A stretch of DNA of 62,000 nt from Acanthaster planci (taxonomy: Eukaryota > Echinodermata > Asteroidea > Valvatida > Acanthasteridae), in assembly GCF_001949145.1 (NCBI RefSeq), contig NW_019091362.1, forward strand, positions 8,228,202-8,290,201. Direction: 5' to 3'. Of the stretch, positions 12,301-25,130 are shown piece after piece. Numbering within the stretch: the first letter of the stretch is position 1; each line of letters opens with the position of its first letter. The translations under genes and the position numbers were made by a program. A model generated the notes under the pieces. It ran no database searches. It was not told where the DNA came from and worked only from the letters and a program-made list of their open reading frames with translations.

Positions 12301-15010
12301 ATGACGTCCGTTCCAGCTCACCAAGCACCATGCGGTAACCACTGTGGTCCACTTTCAGTACACAGAGCTATTGAGCAGTTTTCGGTGTTAAAACTGAAAT
12401 TCTAACATCGGAATTTGGCAAAGACTTCTATATGAATGTTTTCACAACAGATTGATACCTTTTGCATTATCTTTAAAAAGTGAAAGTACTTTTTATTTGA
12501 TTTAATTTCACCTTTGTACGATAACTCAATGCCAGATGGACTAGAGCTGACCAGGAAGTGGTTGGAAGAGGCTGCGGACGACCTACGGTCGCATGAATCC
12601 CAGCAGCCCGCAGAGGGTGCCGCATCCTCACCACCCACACTCACACCAGTGGCCATCCTGAACCATGGCTACATGAAGCTGCTCGACTGGCCAGATGTGC
12701 AGTTATACCCAGAGGTAACTCTATCACAGTCATTGTCCAGAAAAGTTGTGTTTTTATTAGTAGGTCTGAAATATCTAGCCGCGGCACACCTACACATGAA
12801 AGAGGGATTTATATTTGAGTAATTTATTAAAAGACAAGGAAAACAGTGGGAGACATTGTTTTCTTTTTATTATTATTATTTATTTGGCCAAAACAATAGA
12901 CATGACAAGATAACACAGAAGAACTAGTAAAGTACAAAACAGATCATTACTCCCAGATAGGCCAGGGGCACCAAAAGCAATCAAGTTACTGTGATCCGTA
13001 GACCTGCCACCCCACATCTGATCGTGGATCAATAAAAGACATAGATTAACTGTTAAAGGTGCTAGAGATGTGAAATTGCCTAACAACAAAAGTCATTAAC
13101 TCTGAAGACCAGCTTACTAACTAATTTGTCATTTTCTTCTACCTGAGCTGAAAATTTTGTAAGCTTTTTATCAACTGTCTGAACAATCTCAGCAACTTCA
13201 GGTTTGTTTCCTCTGGATTTACTCCAATTTCAGAATGATGGACCCCAAATTGTTGAATTTGAGAGGGTTTGTCATTCAGGTTTTTCAACACTGTACTAAA
13301 ACATTGTGAGAGAACTCATCATTTGTTATCTATTAAAAGCCCTGAAAAGTCACAGTAGTTTATTGTTGCCATTGTTCCAACCCCTCTCTCCTGGGTGTTG
13401 CACGGATTTCTCTTCATATCCCGAATCTCATCCCTGGTTTTTGCCTCCTGTGAACCAGACAATTGTCATGGACCAAGGCAGGCTTCAGGAGATGGCAGAC
13501 AAGCTGCAGAAGGCAGTCCTGATTGCCACCGTCCTGCTAGTGACCTACACCAATGTGGGGCCCATCATCACAAGCATACAGGGCTTCCCAAGCAACCTCA
13601 AACACCACATTGCTACCATCCTGGAGGGAGTCAAGTAAGGATGCTGATTTCTGGATCGTAAACTGATTCAATGTGATGTGATGACAGGAACTTATGCCCT
13701 ATGGAAACGAACAAAAAAAAGAGGGCTTTAATATCCTTTGGACTTCAATTCAAGGAGTCTTCAGTGTATTTCAAATTCGTTGTCTCTGTCACTAGGGAAA
13801 CATAGTTACCTTCTATTTGACTGAAACTATCCTTTTCATCCTCGGAGTCATTATATAAAGAATTAATTGAAAAGTGGGTACAGCACTGATTAGCAAAAGA
13901 AAATAATGGCACTTGTGTCCTTGAGCAAGGGCCAGTATCACAATTAATCTTTTAGTCAAGCTCACAAAGGAATAAATTGTGGATCTGGTTTAGGGGAGAG
14001 ATTCATGTTGTAAATTCTGTGTGAGCTGACTCGTACATGTACTTGACCTATAGTCATATTGCATGATTCCGGGGCTAAGTTTACCAACTGGGAGCTAACA
14101 TCGGAAACTGCATGGGTATGATGACATTGTTTTGGAAACAGCTCTTTCCCCCCATTTTGTATCTTACTGATTCTTTCAGAGATCACAGTTCCATAATGCC
14201 CAACGTAGCAGACCAGGTCTGCACTGATGTCAATGGGTGCCTGAAAGAACGAGGTGTGGCAGAGATGGATGCCATGAAGATGGACGCCTTGAAAAGTCAG
14301 GTCACAGCAGCAGGAGACAGGCAGCACAGTGTCCACAAATTGTTAGGTGAGGCCTGTTTCTTGACACAATCTTTGCTAAAACCCTGCATTCCCCACCTAC
14401 AGTATTTTGGCTAGAAACTAAAAATGGTGGAAACTAGAAATGGTACTGCACCTAAAGACCTTAATAATCCCCCAAAATGCTGAATCAGCATGACTCAGCA
14501 CTCTTGGAGAGAAATTTCCATCCATTGTTAGGTTAGGTCCGAGCACTTTTCGTTATGGTTGGTCTTAGATATTTCCTTGACATCATTTCAGCCCCTTCTG
14601 GAACTTAAAGTTCGAATTTTTTGGAAATTCATTACAACTAATAACACGCGACAGAAAAGGTATGGGGACGTCTTATTCTTTGCTGACACTCTCAAGTACT
14701 TAAGTGAAAATTTATTTGTGCTAAATCCAACAAGATTTCATGAAATTGACATTTCTTGGAAGGGTTAGGAAAAGCGTTCTCATTTGTTGGTTCCCTTTGA
14801 TCAGATTCCAGAGCCAGGTCTTTCATCAAAATGCTCATCAGTGGTCCCATTAACTTTGACCCTGCGACTCGCATACCTCCAGGACTTGCCACTGTCCAGC
14901 CACAGCTGCTTGAGGTCGCGGGTCAGTTTGTGAGGGTCATAGGTCACAATCGGACTGTGTACGGACCTTTCTACTCTGAAATCCTCGGGAAGATCTTAAA
15001 TATCACATAA
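9330..15010 (+). CDS. TCP11L1: TCP11-like protein 1, 9 exons, 504 aa
   Basis: Coding exons are 9330-9504, 10329-10461, 10580-10700, 11037-11257, 11856-11992, 12536-12714, 13459-13634, 14180-14346 and 14805-15010. They stay in phase from ATG to TAA (15008-15010) and give 504 residues, close to human TCP11L1 (about 509). The first 58 residues are polar and low in complexity. The rest forms the TCP11 domain, with conserved blocks [56 protein letters not shown] and, at the end, GPFYSEIL. The molecular role of TCP11L1 is poorly defined. The TCP11 family is linked to sperm function and to protein partners rather than to catalysis, and no catalytic motif is seen here. Candidate poly(A) signals are AATAAA at 16753 and ATTAAA at 17151. 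Confidence 0.95.
12100..12275 (+). repeat. Dispersed repeat, copy 2 of a pair (TCP11L1 intron 5)
   Basis: This stretch matches 3630-3850 over most of its length in the same orientation, including tacactgctatca, catcattttaattctt, gcctttcgctttc and cctacatgtc. It lies between TCP11L1 exons 5 and 6. It is non-coding, and the class is unknown. Confidence 0.6.
12865..13030 (-). repeat. Possible LINE 3' end with an AAT-rich tail
   Basis: Read on the minus strand, a stretch with a weak open frame ends in a run of AAATAAATAATAATAAT type. Such tails are common at the 3' ends of CR1/L2-like LINEs. Nothing upstream in this intron looks like reverse transcriptase, so the assignment rests on the tail alone. 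Confidence 0.35.
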
Positions 15011-18000
15011 CTGGAGTAGGTTGAGGGGACTTTGTCTACTATTTTTTTTCCTTTGAGAAATATTTATTGTTACACAAAGACTTGCCTACACCAACCACAG
15101 ATGCACTTTTGAATTTTTGAATTTAATTTTCAGTCGTAGAATTACTTTGGAATAATGTGAAATGAGTTTTATATTTGGAAAAAAAGTTGTTGGAGCTGCA
15201 CCTCATACGCGGTAATTAAATCCTTAAAAATGTGTATGAATGGAAAATTTTGAGAGCTCTGCTGTTGAAAGATTGCAGCAATAGATCAAATTTGATATCT
15301 TCCAGTGATATTGGATCTGCCATAGAAATTTCACGTAGAGTAACTTTAATATGGATGCTTGCCAATTCGTATGCGACAGGGTAAAATTGCTTGTTCCATG
15401 CGAGGAGTTATCAACAAGGTGTCACAAAAACGAAAATTAATTTCTCTGAATTCAGTTCCATATAGAGTAGGGAAGTGAATACGTCACGTGCACAGTTTTG
15501 TGTGTAAAAGGCATAAGTGCGAGAACCAGCGCCTGAACCAACACGCGCGCGTACTCCATTCATTGGCACTACACTTCCTAGTTCAAAATGACATCACACT
15601 TCAGTACTCTATATACTTTGAGGATTCCTATTAAGTAATATATACATGTATATATGTGTGTGTGAACTTGGATTATGTTGAGTGACATTTGAAATTTCAC
15701 ACTTTTGTTTGTGCTGTGTATGACAATGTTCTGCAGTGGAAAGAATTTGTGTTACATAACTGTCAATTTACCCAGACGTATATACCTGTAAACATGTTGT
15801 TCACTGCATGGTACAGACATGTCTATTTTGCCAGCTCAACCCATGCGGTGCTGTGTGCCTACAGTTTGTTTTCTGAAATGTGTTTAAATGCAGAAGGCAT
15901 TGCCCGGTTTCATTTGGATTTCAAGTCAAACTGCAGATGAGAATAATTGTTATCAAGCTAGGTGTAACATGCACATGTGTTTCCTTTTCTGAAGGTGAGG
16001 TTTTAATTCTTGTGGTTGATTATCATTTCATTATTTTCCACATATTGAGACATTTCCAAGGTCTATTTTGTGTTTACACGATTTCATGCACAGTGTCTAT
16101 GTATTTGATTGTGTTTTTCATAAAGCAACTGAAATTACGACACAACTTTGAAGCTCAGTTAGCAACTCTTTTACTCAATAACTTGTTTGGTACTACAGTA
16201 TTGTAAAATAGTGAGAATTTAAAAGTGAATTTTTGGGTATGGTTTGAGGCTTCATCGCTGTATATCTTTTTATATAGCTATATGGATATATTTTATCACC
16301 TTGAGTCAAGTATGTTTAAGTTGATTTGGCAATAATTTCTCTGAAGATAGGATTCTTGGTTTTATTCTAAGCTTTATATAAAATATAAAATAAGTAGTTT
16401 GTAAAAAGATGAAGTAGACCAGTGCCAACTTTAAATGAAGGAACCAAACAAACGGCCCTACTACCAGGCCCTTATCGGGGCTCAAAATGCCAGCCTGAAT
16501 GCACTTGTCCTGGTTCTACTGTAAAGTTGATTGGATTGAAGGTGTAAAACAGTGATTGGTGTATTTCTGTGACTTCATGGGGTCATCCATTTCTTCGAAC
16601 ATCATTTTCACAATGTGAAAAATATACTCTAGGTTAATGGAGTAAACGGCCTGTTTGATGACCGACAATCATTGTTTTCTCATGTACCGTTTTAGGGGTC
16701 ACAGAGACAAGGGTATGCTTTTGTCCATTCATGAAAAAATAATTGCTCAAGAAATAAATGCCTTTCGGGGGTTTCTGCAGAATAATCGCACTGGTGAGTG
16801 GCACAAGCAGGAACTGATCGAGGGGGATTGGATGACATCTTTTTTTGATAATTGAAGGGAGTACTACCCTCTTTTTTGGTGGGGGGGGGGAACAGGAGGT
16901 TCACTTCTTGCTGTGCCAAAGTGGGATAATGTGTGTCCTTATCCCTAACCCCAGGGTGTATGTAAAATCAAATTGGAGGATTGAGGACTGTTTTGGTAAC
17001 AAGGTTTATTTCATTGAAATGGTTATATAGTAGATGTAAACAATTCCATTGTGCTATATAATATAATTTACATGTAGGACACTCTAGAATTTACCTCAAT
17101 TGTGGTAGTGACACTTTTATTTGTAAATAGGAATCTGCCGATTTGTGGAAATTAAAGATAAATAATCTGATTTGTTTGAGCGTGATTCATTTGTCAAAGT
17201 GCTTGGTGAAAACGTTCATATCTTAAACTTACTAGTTTGAAAATTCCATTAAAATGGGTGTGGGGCAGTGTAATCTGAGAGGTTGTAAGAGTCGGGAATA
17301 TAACATGTTTTGTATGGTTGTGAATGCGATGAAGCCGGAAATGGAATTAGTGACAACCACAGCAGCTGTTATAGTTGACATTTGTTTTCAGCAAGCCTGA
17401 GCTATGGAAATTAGAGGCGGATCCAGTGTGGGGGGGGCACACACCCCCTGTTTTTCACCCCCCAAAATGAATAAATAAAAACAGAAGAAAAATGAAGGAG
17501 GGGGGCAGCAAAAGGGGGAGAGACCCAGCCCCATAAATGTGACCGTGGAAGGCCTGGAATTGCACCACAGAGCACCGTGAATCCAAATTATCCCAGGGCA
17601 CTTAAGCAGGCTCCGGACCCCATGCCGTAAGGGCTTTACGCTATGTGGTCGCAGCTAGGTTAGTTCATGCCCCCCTTTTGGAAAATCCCGAATGTCTTCT
17701 TAACCAACCCCCTATGAGTTTATTTTTTTAATTTCAAATTTTCAATTTCCAAAATATGGTATTTGTCAGTTGAAAATTCTTGACACTGCTCGAGCCAGTT
17801 TGAAATCCTGCATCAGTGACTGTATGTGTCAACTCATTATCTAGCCAATGATACTAAGTTTAACTGAATAGCATCAGCGTCCACGTTGGCGTCCCCTCAA
17901 AAGATTACCTTTTATGGTTTGCGATAGAGCTTTGTCACTATTGTTATCGGTTTATTCAGGTGAATCACTGAACGCGTGAGTTGGGGGTAACAAGTTAAAA

Positions 18001-18282
18001 GCCGCGGGGGGGGGGCGCGATGAGCCACATGGCCTCGATCTCAATCTGTCCAGTAAGTGTAAGAGGATCTGACAAACCTCTGGGAACAAGGAATAAGTCG
18101 TGCACTATCTGATTGGTCAGATTCGATCTCAATGCGTAACCGCTACGTAGGCGCGCCATTTTTCAGAATGAGCAAATGTGTTTGTTTTTCTACACCTTAG
18201 TCATGACGATTGTTTTTGAGTTGTTGTAAAAGCCGTACCCCACCGATTAATTCTACACTTGGTTTGCAGTAAATGCTTGGCC
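15011..18282. other. Intergenic region: TCP11L1 3' UTR, then WEE1 promoter
   Basis: The left part should be the TCP11L1 3' UTR, with candidate poly(A) signals at 16753 and 17151. A short TA/GT-rich simple repeat lies at about 15637-15662. From 17415 to 17520 and at 18003-18018 there are G- or C-runs of eight or more bases, of a kind that recurs in the window. No exon is supported here apart from a possible acceptor (tttgcag, 18263-18269) just before the WEE1 ATG, which suggests an upstream non-coding exon. Confidence 0.5.
18111..18163 (+). promoter_or_regulatory. Candidate WEE1 proximal promoter elements
   Basis: An inverted CCAAT box lies inside the palindromic ctgattggtcag (18110-18120). 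About 30 bp downstream is ggcgcgccattttt (18150-18163), whose reverse complement resembles an E2F site. Both lie 120-170 bp before the WEE1 start codon. CCAAT plus E2F-type sites are common in cell-cycle promoters. Function is inferred only from position and motif. Confidence 0.4.
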
Positions 18283-21200
18283 ATGTCTGTGGTCACCCCA
18301 GCCAAATCACTTTTCGGACATCAGTTTGTTGCGTCGCCAATACAACGGCTGAAATTTCGTGACTGTGATGGCAGCGACAGCCCGGACGACGAGGCCGATT
18401 CTTCTATCGACACGTCTGCTAGCACCATGGAGTCCGATTCGATCTCCATGTCCAACTCTAAGGACGACCTGATGGACTCCATGGACTCGTCAATTGAAGG
18501 CTGGGATCCTAGCCTCGGCACGCCCCAGCATAGTCCATCTAGCAAGTCTAAGAGGAGATCTCTGGACCGGTCGCCTCTTAGCCGATTTTCAAGTCCGGAG
18601 ACATCGCCGCTGATGTATAAAAACCACCAGGAGCTACCGCGGCACTCATATCGTGACCAACTGGAGGTCGACAGCCCATCTCCCACGCCGCCCCACAAAA
18701 GACTCCGGAACTTGCGTCTCTTTGACACGCCACACACACCTAAATCTCTGATTGAACGATCAAGACCGCTGATCACGCCGGCAGCAGCCACGGGGTCGCA
18801 GCGGAGGAGAGGCGGACTTGGTAGCCGCTTGTTTCTCGGTAACAAATCAAGGAATGAGTTGGACAACAGACAGACCAAATCAGCACCGCGGATTGGAGGA
18901 CTCAGAAATAAGCAAGAGGCCCAGCTGGCCAATGTTAATCCTTTCACACCTTCTGCTATGGTTCTCAACGCATCCAGGAAGAAACGACAGAGGAGAGAGT
19001 GAGTGTTGGAATTGGCAAAAAAAGTCTGATCATCTTGGCCATGATGATGACATCTCTGTTGAGAGTGCAATTTCAATACACAAGCTGGGGCTCGCACAAG
19101 AAGTTGAAAACATTCACTCGCTCAATTTTCATGCTAGAAAATTGTGCACACGAATTTAAACTTGTGCAACCCTCAGCATGCTCAGGCTCAACTGTGGCAG
19201 GGAATGTATCATTTTGGCAGGTCAGTTGATCGGTACAATTGTGTGATGCATTGCACCATCAGACGATCCTGTATGAAGTTTCCAAGTAGGCCTACACTTT
19301 TCTTTTTTTTTAAACAGTCTTCCATAACTTTCCATAAAGTCTTGCACTGTAGGTTTTGAAAGACCAATTTTTAACAGAATGTGCACAAAGCAAATTGGGA
19401 TAAAGTTCCATTTACAGACAACACTAATTTTCCCTTAAATTAGGTTAGTTAAATGTTACAACAACTGTCAAAAAGTCGTCAAAAACAAAAACGTCCCAAA
19501 AGGTGTAATTTAGCAAGGAAAATTCCTTAGCATGTGGGTTTTTAGACAGCTTTTATAGGTTTGTGCACAGGGGCATCAATTGCCAAATGTTGTCCATACA
19601 TGGAACTCTCTCCAACAATTGTTTTGCTCATGACATGCAGAAGTTTTAAAGCTTTCATGACTTGATGTTCAGTGCAGCCTTGACTTTTGTGTAAATATAT
19701 TGTATTCTGTCCCGTGTGGATTTGCCTTTGAATGAAATCCAGTCATAGGATAATCATCTCAGGAGGAAATGGTACGATCAATTTGTGCAAGAGTCAAGTT
19801 TGCACTGAGCAATGATACTTGGTGAAATTCTGCCAGGCAAGACAACACAGCTATGTCAATTTGCATAAACTATAAAATATTAATTTACAGAGGAATGGGT
19901 GATTTGTGGGATTTGGACGTGGATGACATTGAAAACAGTGATGTTGATGCTCTCCCAAACCCATGCAAGGTAAATTTAGCTGTTATTAGTATTGTATATT
20001 ATTTTTGATTCTTGAAAGTGCTTGTTGTATATTTGTGTTTGAAGATTTGATTCTTTAGATATCAATTGTATTTTAAACAAAAATGCTTTGCCCATCAGAG
20101 CTACAGGTATTCTCCAGGGCATCAATCTGTTTTGAAAAGTGGGAGGGGAGCATAGCCCTGGTCAGAACAAATGTGAGCGCGAAGGTCTGAGTGACGTGCG
20201 GTCCGGGGCCTGGGCCCCCTAAAAATGTTAGAGTACAGATGCCCTGTGGTGTGATCTGAGACAATTTTTGGCTACTTTAGCATGCTTTTTAACAAATGCT
20301 TCTGCAAGCTACAAGTATACATTTTCATTTACGTTTGGGAAAAAAGTGTGTGGGGGGGAAAGTTGATACAGTTTCCCCCCCCCCTTCTGGAAAAGCAGGG
20401 GGGGAGACATGTCCCTCCCCGTCCCCCACTGATTGATGCCCATGGGTTTTATGCAGTGCCCTTGTGGAATGAACTCAAGAATCATCTCAGAGAAGGACAA
20501 TTTTGAAATGGACAATTTTGAAGTGGTAAATGGAATGTCTCAACAGAACTGCAGTACGAGGCTTTCATTGATTGCTTGCATTCTGTTATTAAATGAAATT
20601 TCTTATGTGTTCCATATGTCTGTTCAGAGGATTGCGTTGCGCGAGACCAACATCTCCCGCTACAATGAGGAATTTGTTGAAGTTTGCAAGATAGGATCCG
20701 GTGAGTTTGGAGCTGTCTACAAGTGCATCAACAGGCTAGATGGCTGTTTCTATGCAGTCAAGAAATCAAAGAATCCCATCGCTGGTTCAGCATTTGAGTA
20801 AGTGGCTCACATGCACTAGGATGTTTATTGTTGAAACATTTCATATTGCATGATCAATATTTGGTCACATTTCATTCATTTGTTTTCCAGTCGTCCTATA
20901 TCTGTCATGTTGGGATTCCTCATGTCTATTTTTCAAGCTGGAAGCCGCCAGATTGTCTAATAACTACCACCCCCAAGAAGAACAGTAGCTCTGTAGAATT
21001 TCTGCTGTCAATCTTGGGTTCAAAAAGTTATGATTGTGACTCTAAGCATTCCTTGGCCAGATGAAGAACAAGAGTTTGGTAAAATTACTTGTATGATATG
21101 AGCATTGGTAGTTTGAAGATGGTGAATGCCGACCATTAGATACTCACAAAATACACATGATGCAGTTCTATAAGCCAATTTCCTGTTCTGTCGCTATGTT

Positions 21201-24200
21201 GATTTTAGCAACCCCCCTGTAAGTAAAAGAACAAAGCTCAAGGAGAACAAATTGTCTACAACAAGAACAATCGCAAGCATCCATTCGCCAAAGGTTATGC
21301 AACGTTGTCATGAATTTGTTCCCCTCTGTTAAGTCCTCTGAGTTGCACATATGAAACATGAAAAAGTTGATTTGATTGAAATGTATGGATTCCTTCTGTG
21401 ATTAAGTGTCTTCATTTTGAGATATTATTGGTCTTTTTTACCATCAGGCAAATGGCACTGAATGAAGTGTATGCTCACGCTGTGTTAGGGACGCACGTGC
21501 ACGTTGTAAGGTACTACTCTGCGTGGGCAGAAAACAACCATATGATCATCCAGAATGAGTATTGCAATGGTAAGGACTCATTCAAATGGAAGCACAACGC
21601 AAACGGCATTTGGGAAACGGGGGGTTATTGTTGCTAGCAGACCCCAAGGTTTAACTCCATTGATGTTGTTTCAGATTTCCACTGAAGAGGCGTCAACGGG
21701 GAAAAAAAATTGTCCTAGAAGTATTTTCAATCAACTTTGTAGCTGAATCTTTGATACACAGTTTTACCATCCATTCATCCTTTTTGCCTTATAAAAAACA
21801 TCAAATCAGTGAATCGGTTCTGTGTTTCAAAAAGCCAAGGTCTTTCTGGAACAGATGGCATGCATGAGTTAGCATACAGATGCTCTGACAGGCCAGACAA
21901 TTGCATGCGAATAACCTCATACTGGGTATGCGCTGTTGGAATACTGAACTGGATCATTGGGATGGGATCATGTTTCTGTACTTAATCGGTGTGTACAAAT
22001 GATAAATCCTATGTGACCTTGGAACTTTTGCTGGTTTGATTCATTTGGCAATTTCAGGAGGCAGCTTAGCTGACGTCCTTTTCCAGAACCAACAGAGAGG
22101 ACAGCATCTGTCTGAGCCAGAGTTGAAGCAGCTGCTCTATCAGGTGGCACAGGGGTTGCGGTACATCCACTCACAAGGACTGGTGCATCTAGACGTCAAA
22201 CCAGGTGTGTAATCGTGGTTGGGTTGTAATGCGAAGCGAGACATTGTAGGCTGGTTTGACACCATTCGTTTATAGGAGATAAACAAGAGATGACGTGCTT
22301 TGACATGAACACAACTTACCTTAGCTAGGACACATTGCATGCCTGCACAGGTTCTTCATGTACTGACTTAACTTCTCTGAGCATGTGGAATTCACAGTCC
22401 TCGCATTTGCACCAGGGAAACTGTTGAAATGGTCCCCACCAGCCTAGCTCTTCTTCTTTCGCTGTTTGGAAGGGAACCTCTTTCACAAGGCAGATAGGGT
22501 GACATTTCTACCACGCACCATCTTTAATCTTCCAAATGGATAGGAACTTAATGGCATCGTTGCTGTTAAAAAGGAAAACTTGTTGAACTGAGACTTGAAA
22601 ATTGTCTTCTGTGTTTTCTTTGGAAGTCTTGAAGTTGCTGAGCAAACATAAGATATTCATATATTCATATCCCTCCTGTTGGAGAAAATCTTTTTGCAGA
22701 AATCAGGCTTATTTGTGTTGCTTCTAACTTTTATTCTTTCCTTTCATTCCAGGAAATATTTTCATTTCCAAGAGAGAGGTAGTCAGTGAGGATCCATCAT
22801 CACCACGAGAGGGTTACAATGATAACAGCCCAGATGAAGACATAGAAAATCCACTAGTGACAGGACAAAACCCAACTGTCTACAAAATTGGTAACAAAGA
22901 ATTGTTTGTGTTTCATTTTGTTAGTTCAAGTTTTGTCTTATTTTGTGAGTTCAAAAATCCATCTACGACAACAAAACCTTTGTGTTTTGTATACCCGTAA
23001 AAAAGCTTAAGGCTATAATAAAATAAATAAATTTAAAAAAANTTACTTCCTGCAGGAGAACTTGTAATGCGTGTGTTCACTGTGAATCTCAGTAGAGGTC
23101 CGTATCAGCATTTTGGAAGTATATCTTTAAAATATCCAATGACCTGTGTGTTGTTCTTTCAGGTGACCTCGGTCATGTGACTTCACTGGCCAATCCAAAG
23201 GTAGAGGAAGGTGATGTCAGGTACCTACCTAATGAAATACTGCAAGAAGTGAGTCTATTTCATGTTGCATCCCAATTTTCCTTGAAATGGATCAAGTCCC
23301 TGCTCATTCTAAAAAACATGTGCTTCTGTTTAATACCTAAACTTCTTTACAGGTCATTTCCTTCACTTTGCACCATTATTGTTTCTTTTAATGAGCTTTT
23401 TTTTTTCACAATATTCAGTGTGATTGGGATTTCTTGCAGCATAGTAAAGTATACTTCTTATTACAATGCATTCTTCTATTCCTATTTGTAAAACTTATCT
23501 CAATGTTGATCAAAATACCTAACTGCGTCAGTTTCATATCTCTTTTCTGACATTGCCAAGGTAACAGTGTTGGGTTTGTCTATTGTTATGCTGTCGCCGA
23601 TGTGTTACTCTCATGTTTTATTGCAAATACATGAATGTTGATGGGGTGCCGTTTCTCCTGCGTTATAAACACTGTTATATTCATTCTCGGCTTAACTCTC
23701 TGTCTTGATGATTGCATTACCGTTTCGGGAAGAGCTAACAGTGGTGATTTACAATTCTCGCATCTAGGAATACTCGAATCTGACCAAAGCAGACATATTT
23801 GCCTTGGCTCTCACCGTCTACGTCGCAGGGGGTGGGGAACCCCTGCCAAAGAATGGTGACCTGTGGCACAAGATCCGGGCAGGGTGGCTACCCCGCCTTA
23901 CACATTGCTCCGAGGCATTTAATCAACTTCTCTTAGTAAGTGTCATTGCTTCTGCAAGCTATATTTTGGGTTTGGGGTGAATTCAGTTTTTTAGCCGAAA
24001 GTTAACATTTTTTGGAAGCCTAATTGATGTAATAGTGCTTACCAGCTACAATGGGAGACTTTGACATGCATGGTGGCGGCAGACAAACCGGTCCTTTTCT
24101 GCGATTGTGCACGTGCTCAGAACTAATGCGCATGCCTAGAACTGCACGTGCATGCCCACATCAACCAAAAAGGAAATTTGTGTCTGCTGCCACCAAGTGT

Positions 24201-25130
24201 CTCAAAGTCTCCCATTGAAAGCTAGTTTTCAGTTTTGTATAAACAACTTCATTTTCATTCGTTCATATTCAGTCTGGTACATTCTATAAGTGTTTTTCCT
24301 CTTCAGTAAAGCAATTTTGAAAAGGGTAAATTAACAAAAGTGTAATCATTTTGCTTGGGCAGTTATAGCTTTCAGTCAGGCACAGTTTGCTCAGTAGTTT
24401 GTTGCAAATACTTTCAACGATGATGACATTTGTGTTTTCCAGACAATGATAGGTCCCGATCCCAGCAAGAGACCCTCAGCATCGGCATTGGTCCACCACT
24501 CCGTTCTCTGTCCCAACAAGTCCTACACTCAGCTCAAGAAGGAACTCAATGCTGCCAAGTTCCAGAATGCTGTCTTATCCAGGTGACATAACTGACAAAA
24601 ATAGCTAGTACTCGATAAGCAAAGTTAAGACATCAATGTATAATTGGAAATATGGTTACATTTAAGGGTTACTTTGTTAGCTGATCAAGGCGTATCAAAG
24701 GTCGTAGAAAAAGTGCTAATCATCAAAGCCACTGAAGATGAGTGTTACTGAATCAATAAGTTGAAAACCTCTGCTGTGGGTTCTGGGGAGTGGGTAAAAC
24801 CTTTTTTCTGAGGTTGTAACCATAATTTTGGTATTAGGCTTGGGGACAATAGCTGTAAAAGACTGATCAACTCTCACTCTGATCAGATTGTTACAGGAGC
24901 ATGAGTTACATGCACACATGCACTAGCTACCCGATTGTAGCGCACTGGTTGGTACAAGAAATTGCCGATAAAGGATTTAAAAATGACTCTTCCTTTTGCT
25001 TGCTCAACATAGGGAACTCCAACAAGCCAGAGATGCAACAGAGCAGGACATCCTGAAACCAGTATCCAAGGCCAGCTCTAGAATCATTGGCAAGAAGATC
25101 AACAGGAGTATGAGTCTCACGATCTACTGA
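18283..25130 (+). CDS. WEE1: WEE1 kinase (inhibitory CDK1 kinase), 10 exons, 627 aa
   Basis: Coding exons are 18283-18998, 19891-19969, 20628-20797, 21448-21569, 22058-22204, 22753-22890, 23163-23248, 23768-23935, 24443-24582 and 25013-25130. Phases match throughout and give 627 residues (human WEE1 has 646). The N-terminal 238 residues are rich in Ser-Pro and Thr-Pro and keep the vertebrate blocks [13 protein letters not shown] and NPFTP. The kinase domain has the glycine loop GSGEFG (287-292), lysine K309 in YAVKK, the catalytic loop HLDVKPGN (405-412, D407), DLG in place of DFG (458-460) and [11 protein letters not shown] in the activation segment. The C-terminus ends in MSLTIY, as in vertebrates. 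WEE1 phosphorylates CDK1 on the tyrosine of its ATP loop and delays mitotic entry. The loop reads HLD rather than the human WEE1 HMD. ATG 18283 is chosen for context and because only a TTG precedes it in frame. Confidence 0.96.
24044..24224. mobile_element. MITE-like element in WEE1 intron 8
   Basis: The element is about 181 bp long with terminal inverted repeats of about 45 bp. The left end begins agctacaatgggagact and continues to ggcggcagacaaa; the right end is its reverse complement with few differences, ending cccattgaaagct. The centre holds a second inverted pair, gcacgtg and cacgtgc. There is no coding capacity. A clear target-site duplication was not found. Confidence 0.7.

Noticed and set aside
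18321-19097. Minus-strand open frame of 258 codons opposite WEE1 exon 1
   Set aside because: It is the antisense shadow of the long, codon-biased WEE1 first exon. Its residues resemble no family and it has no splice partners.
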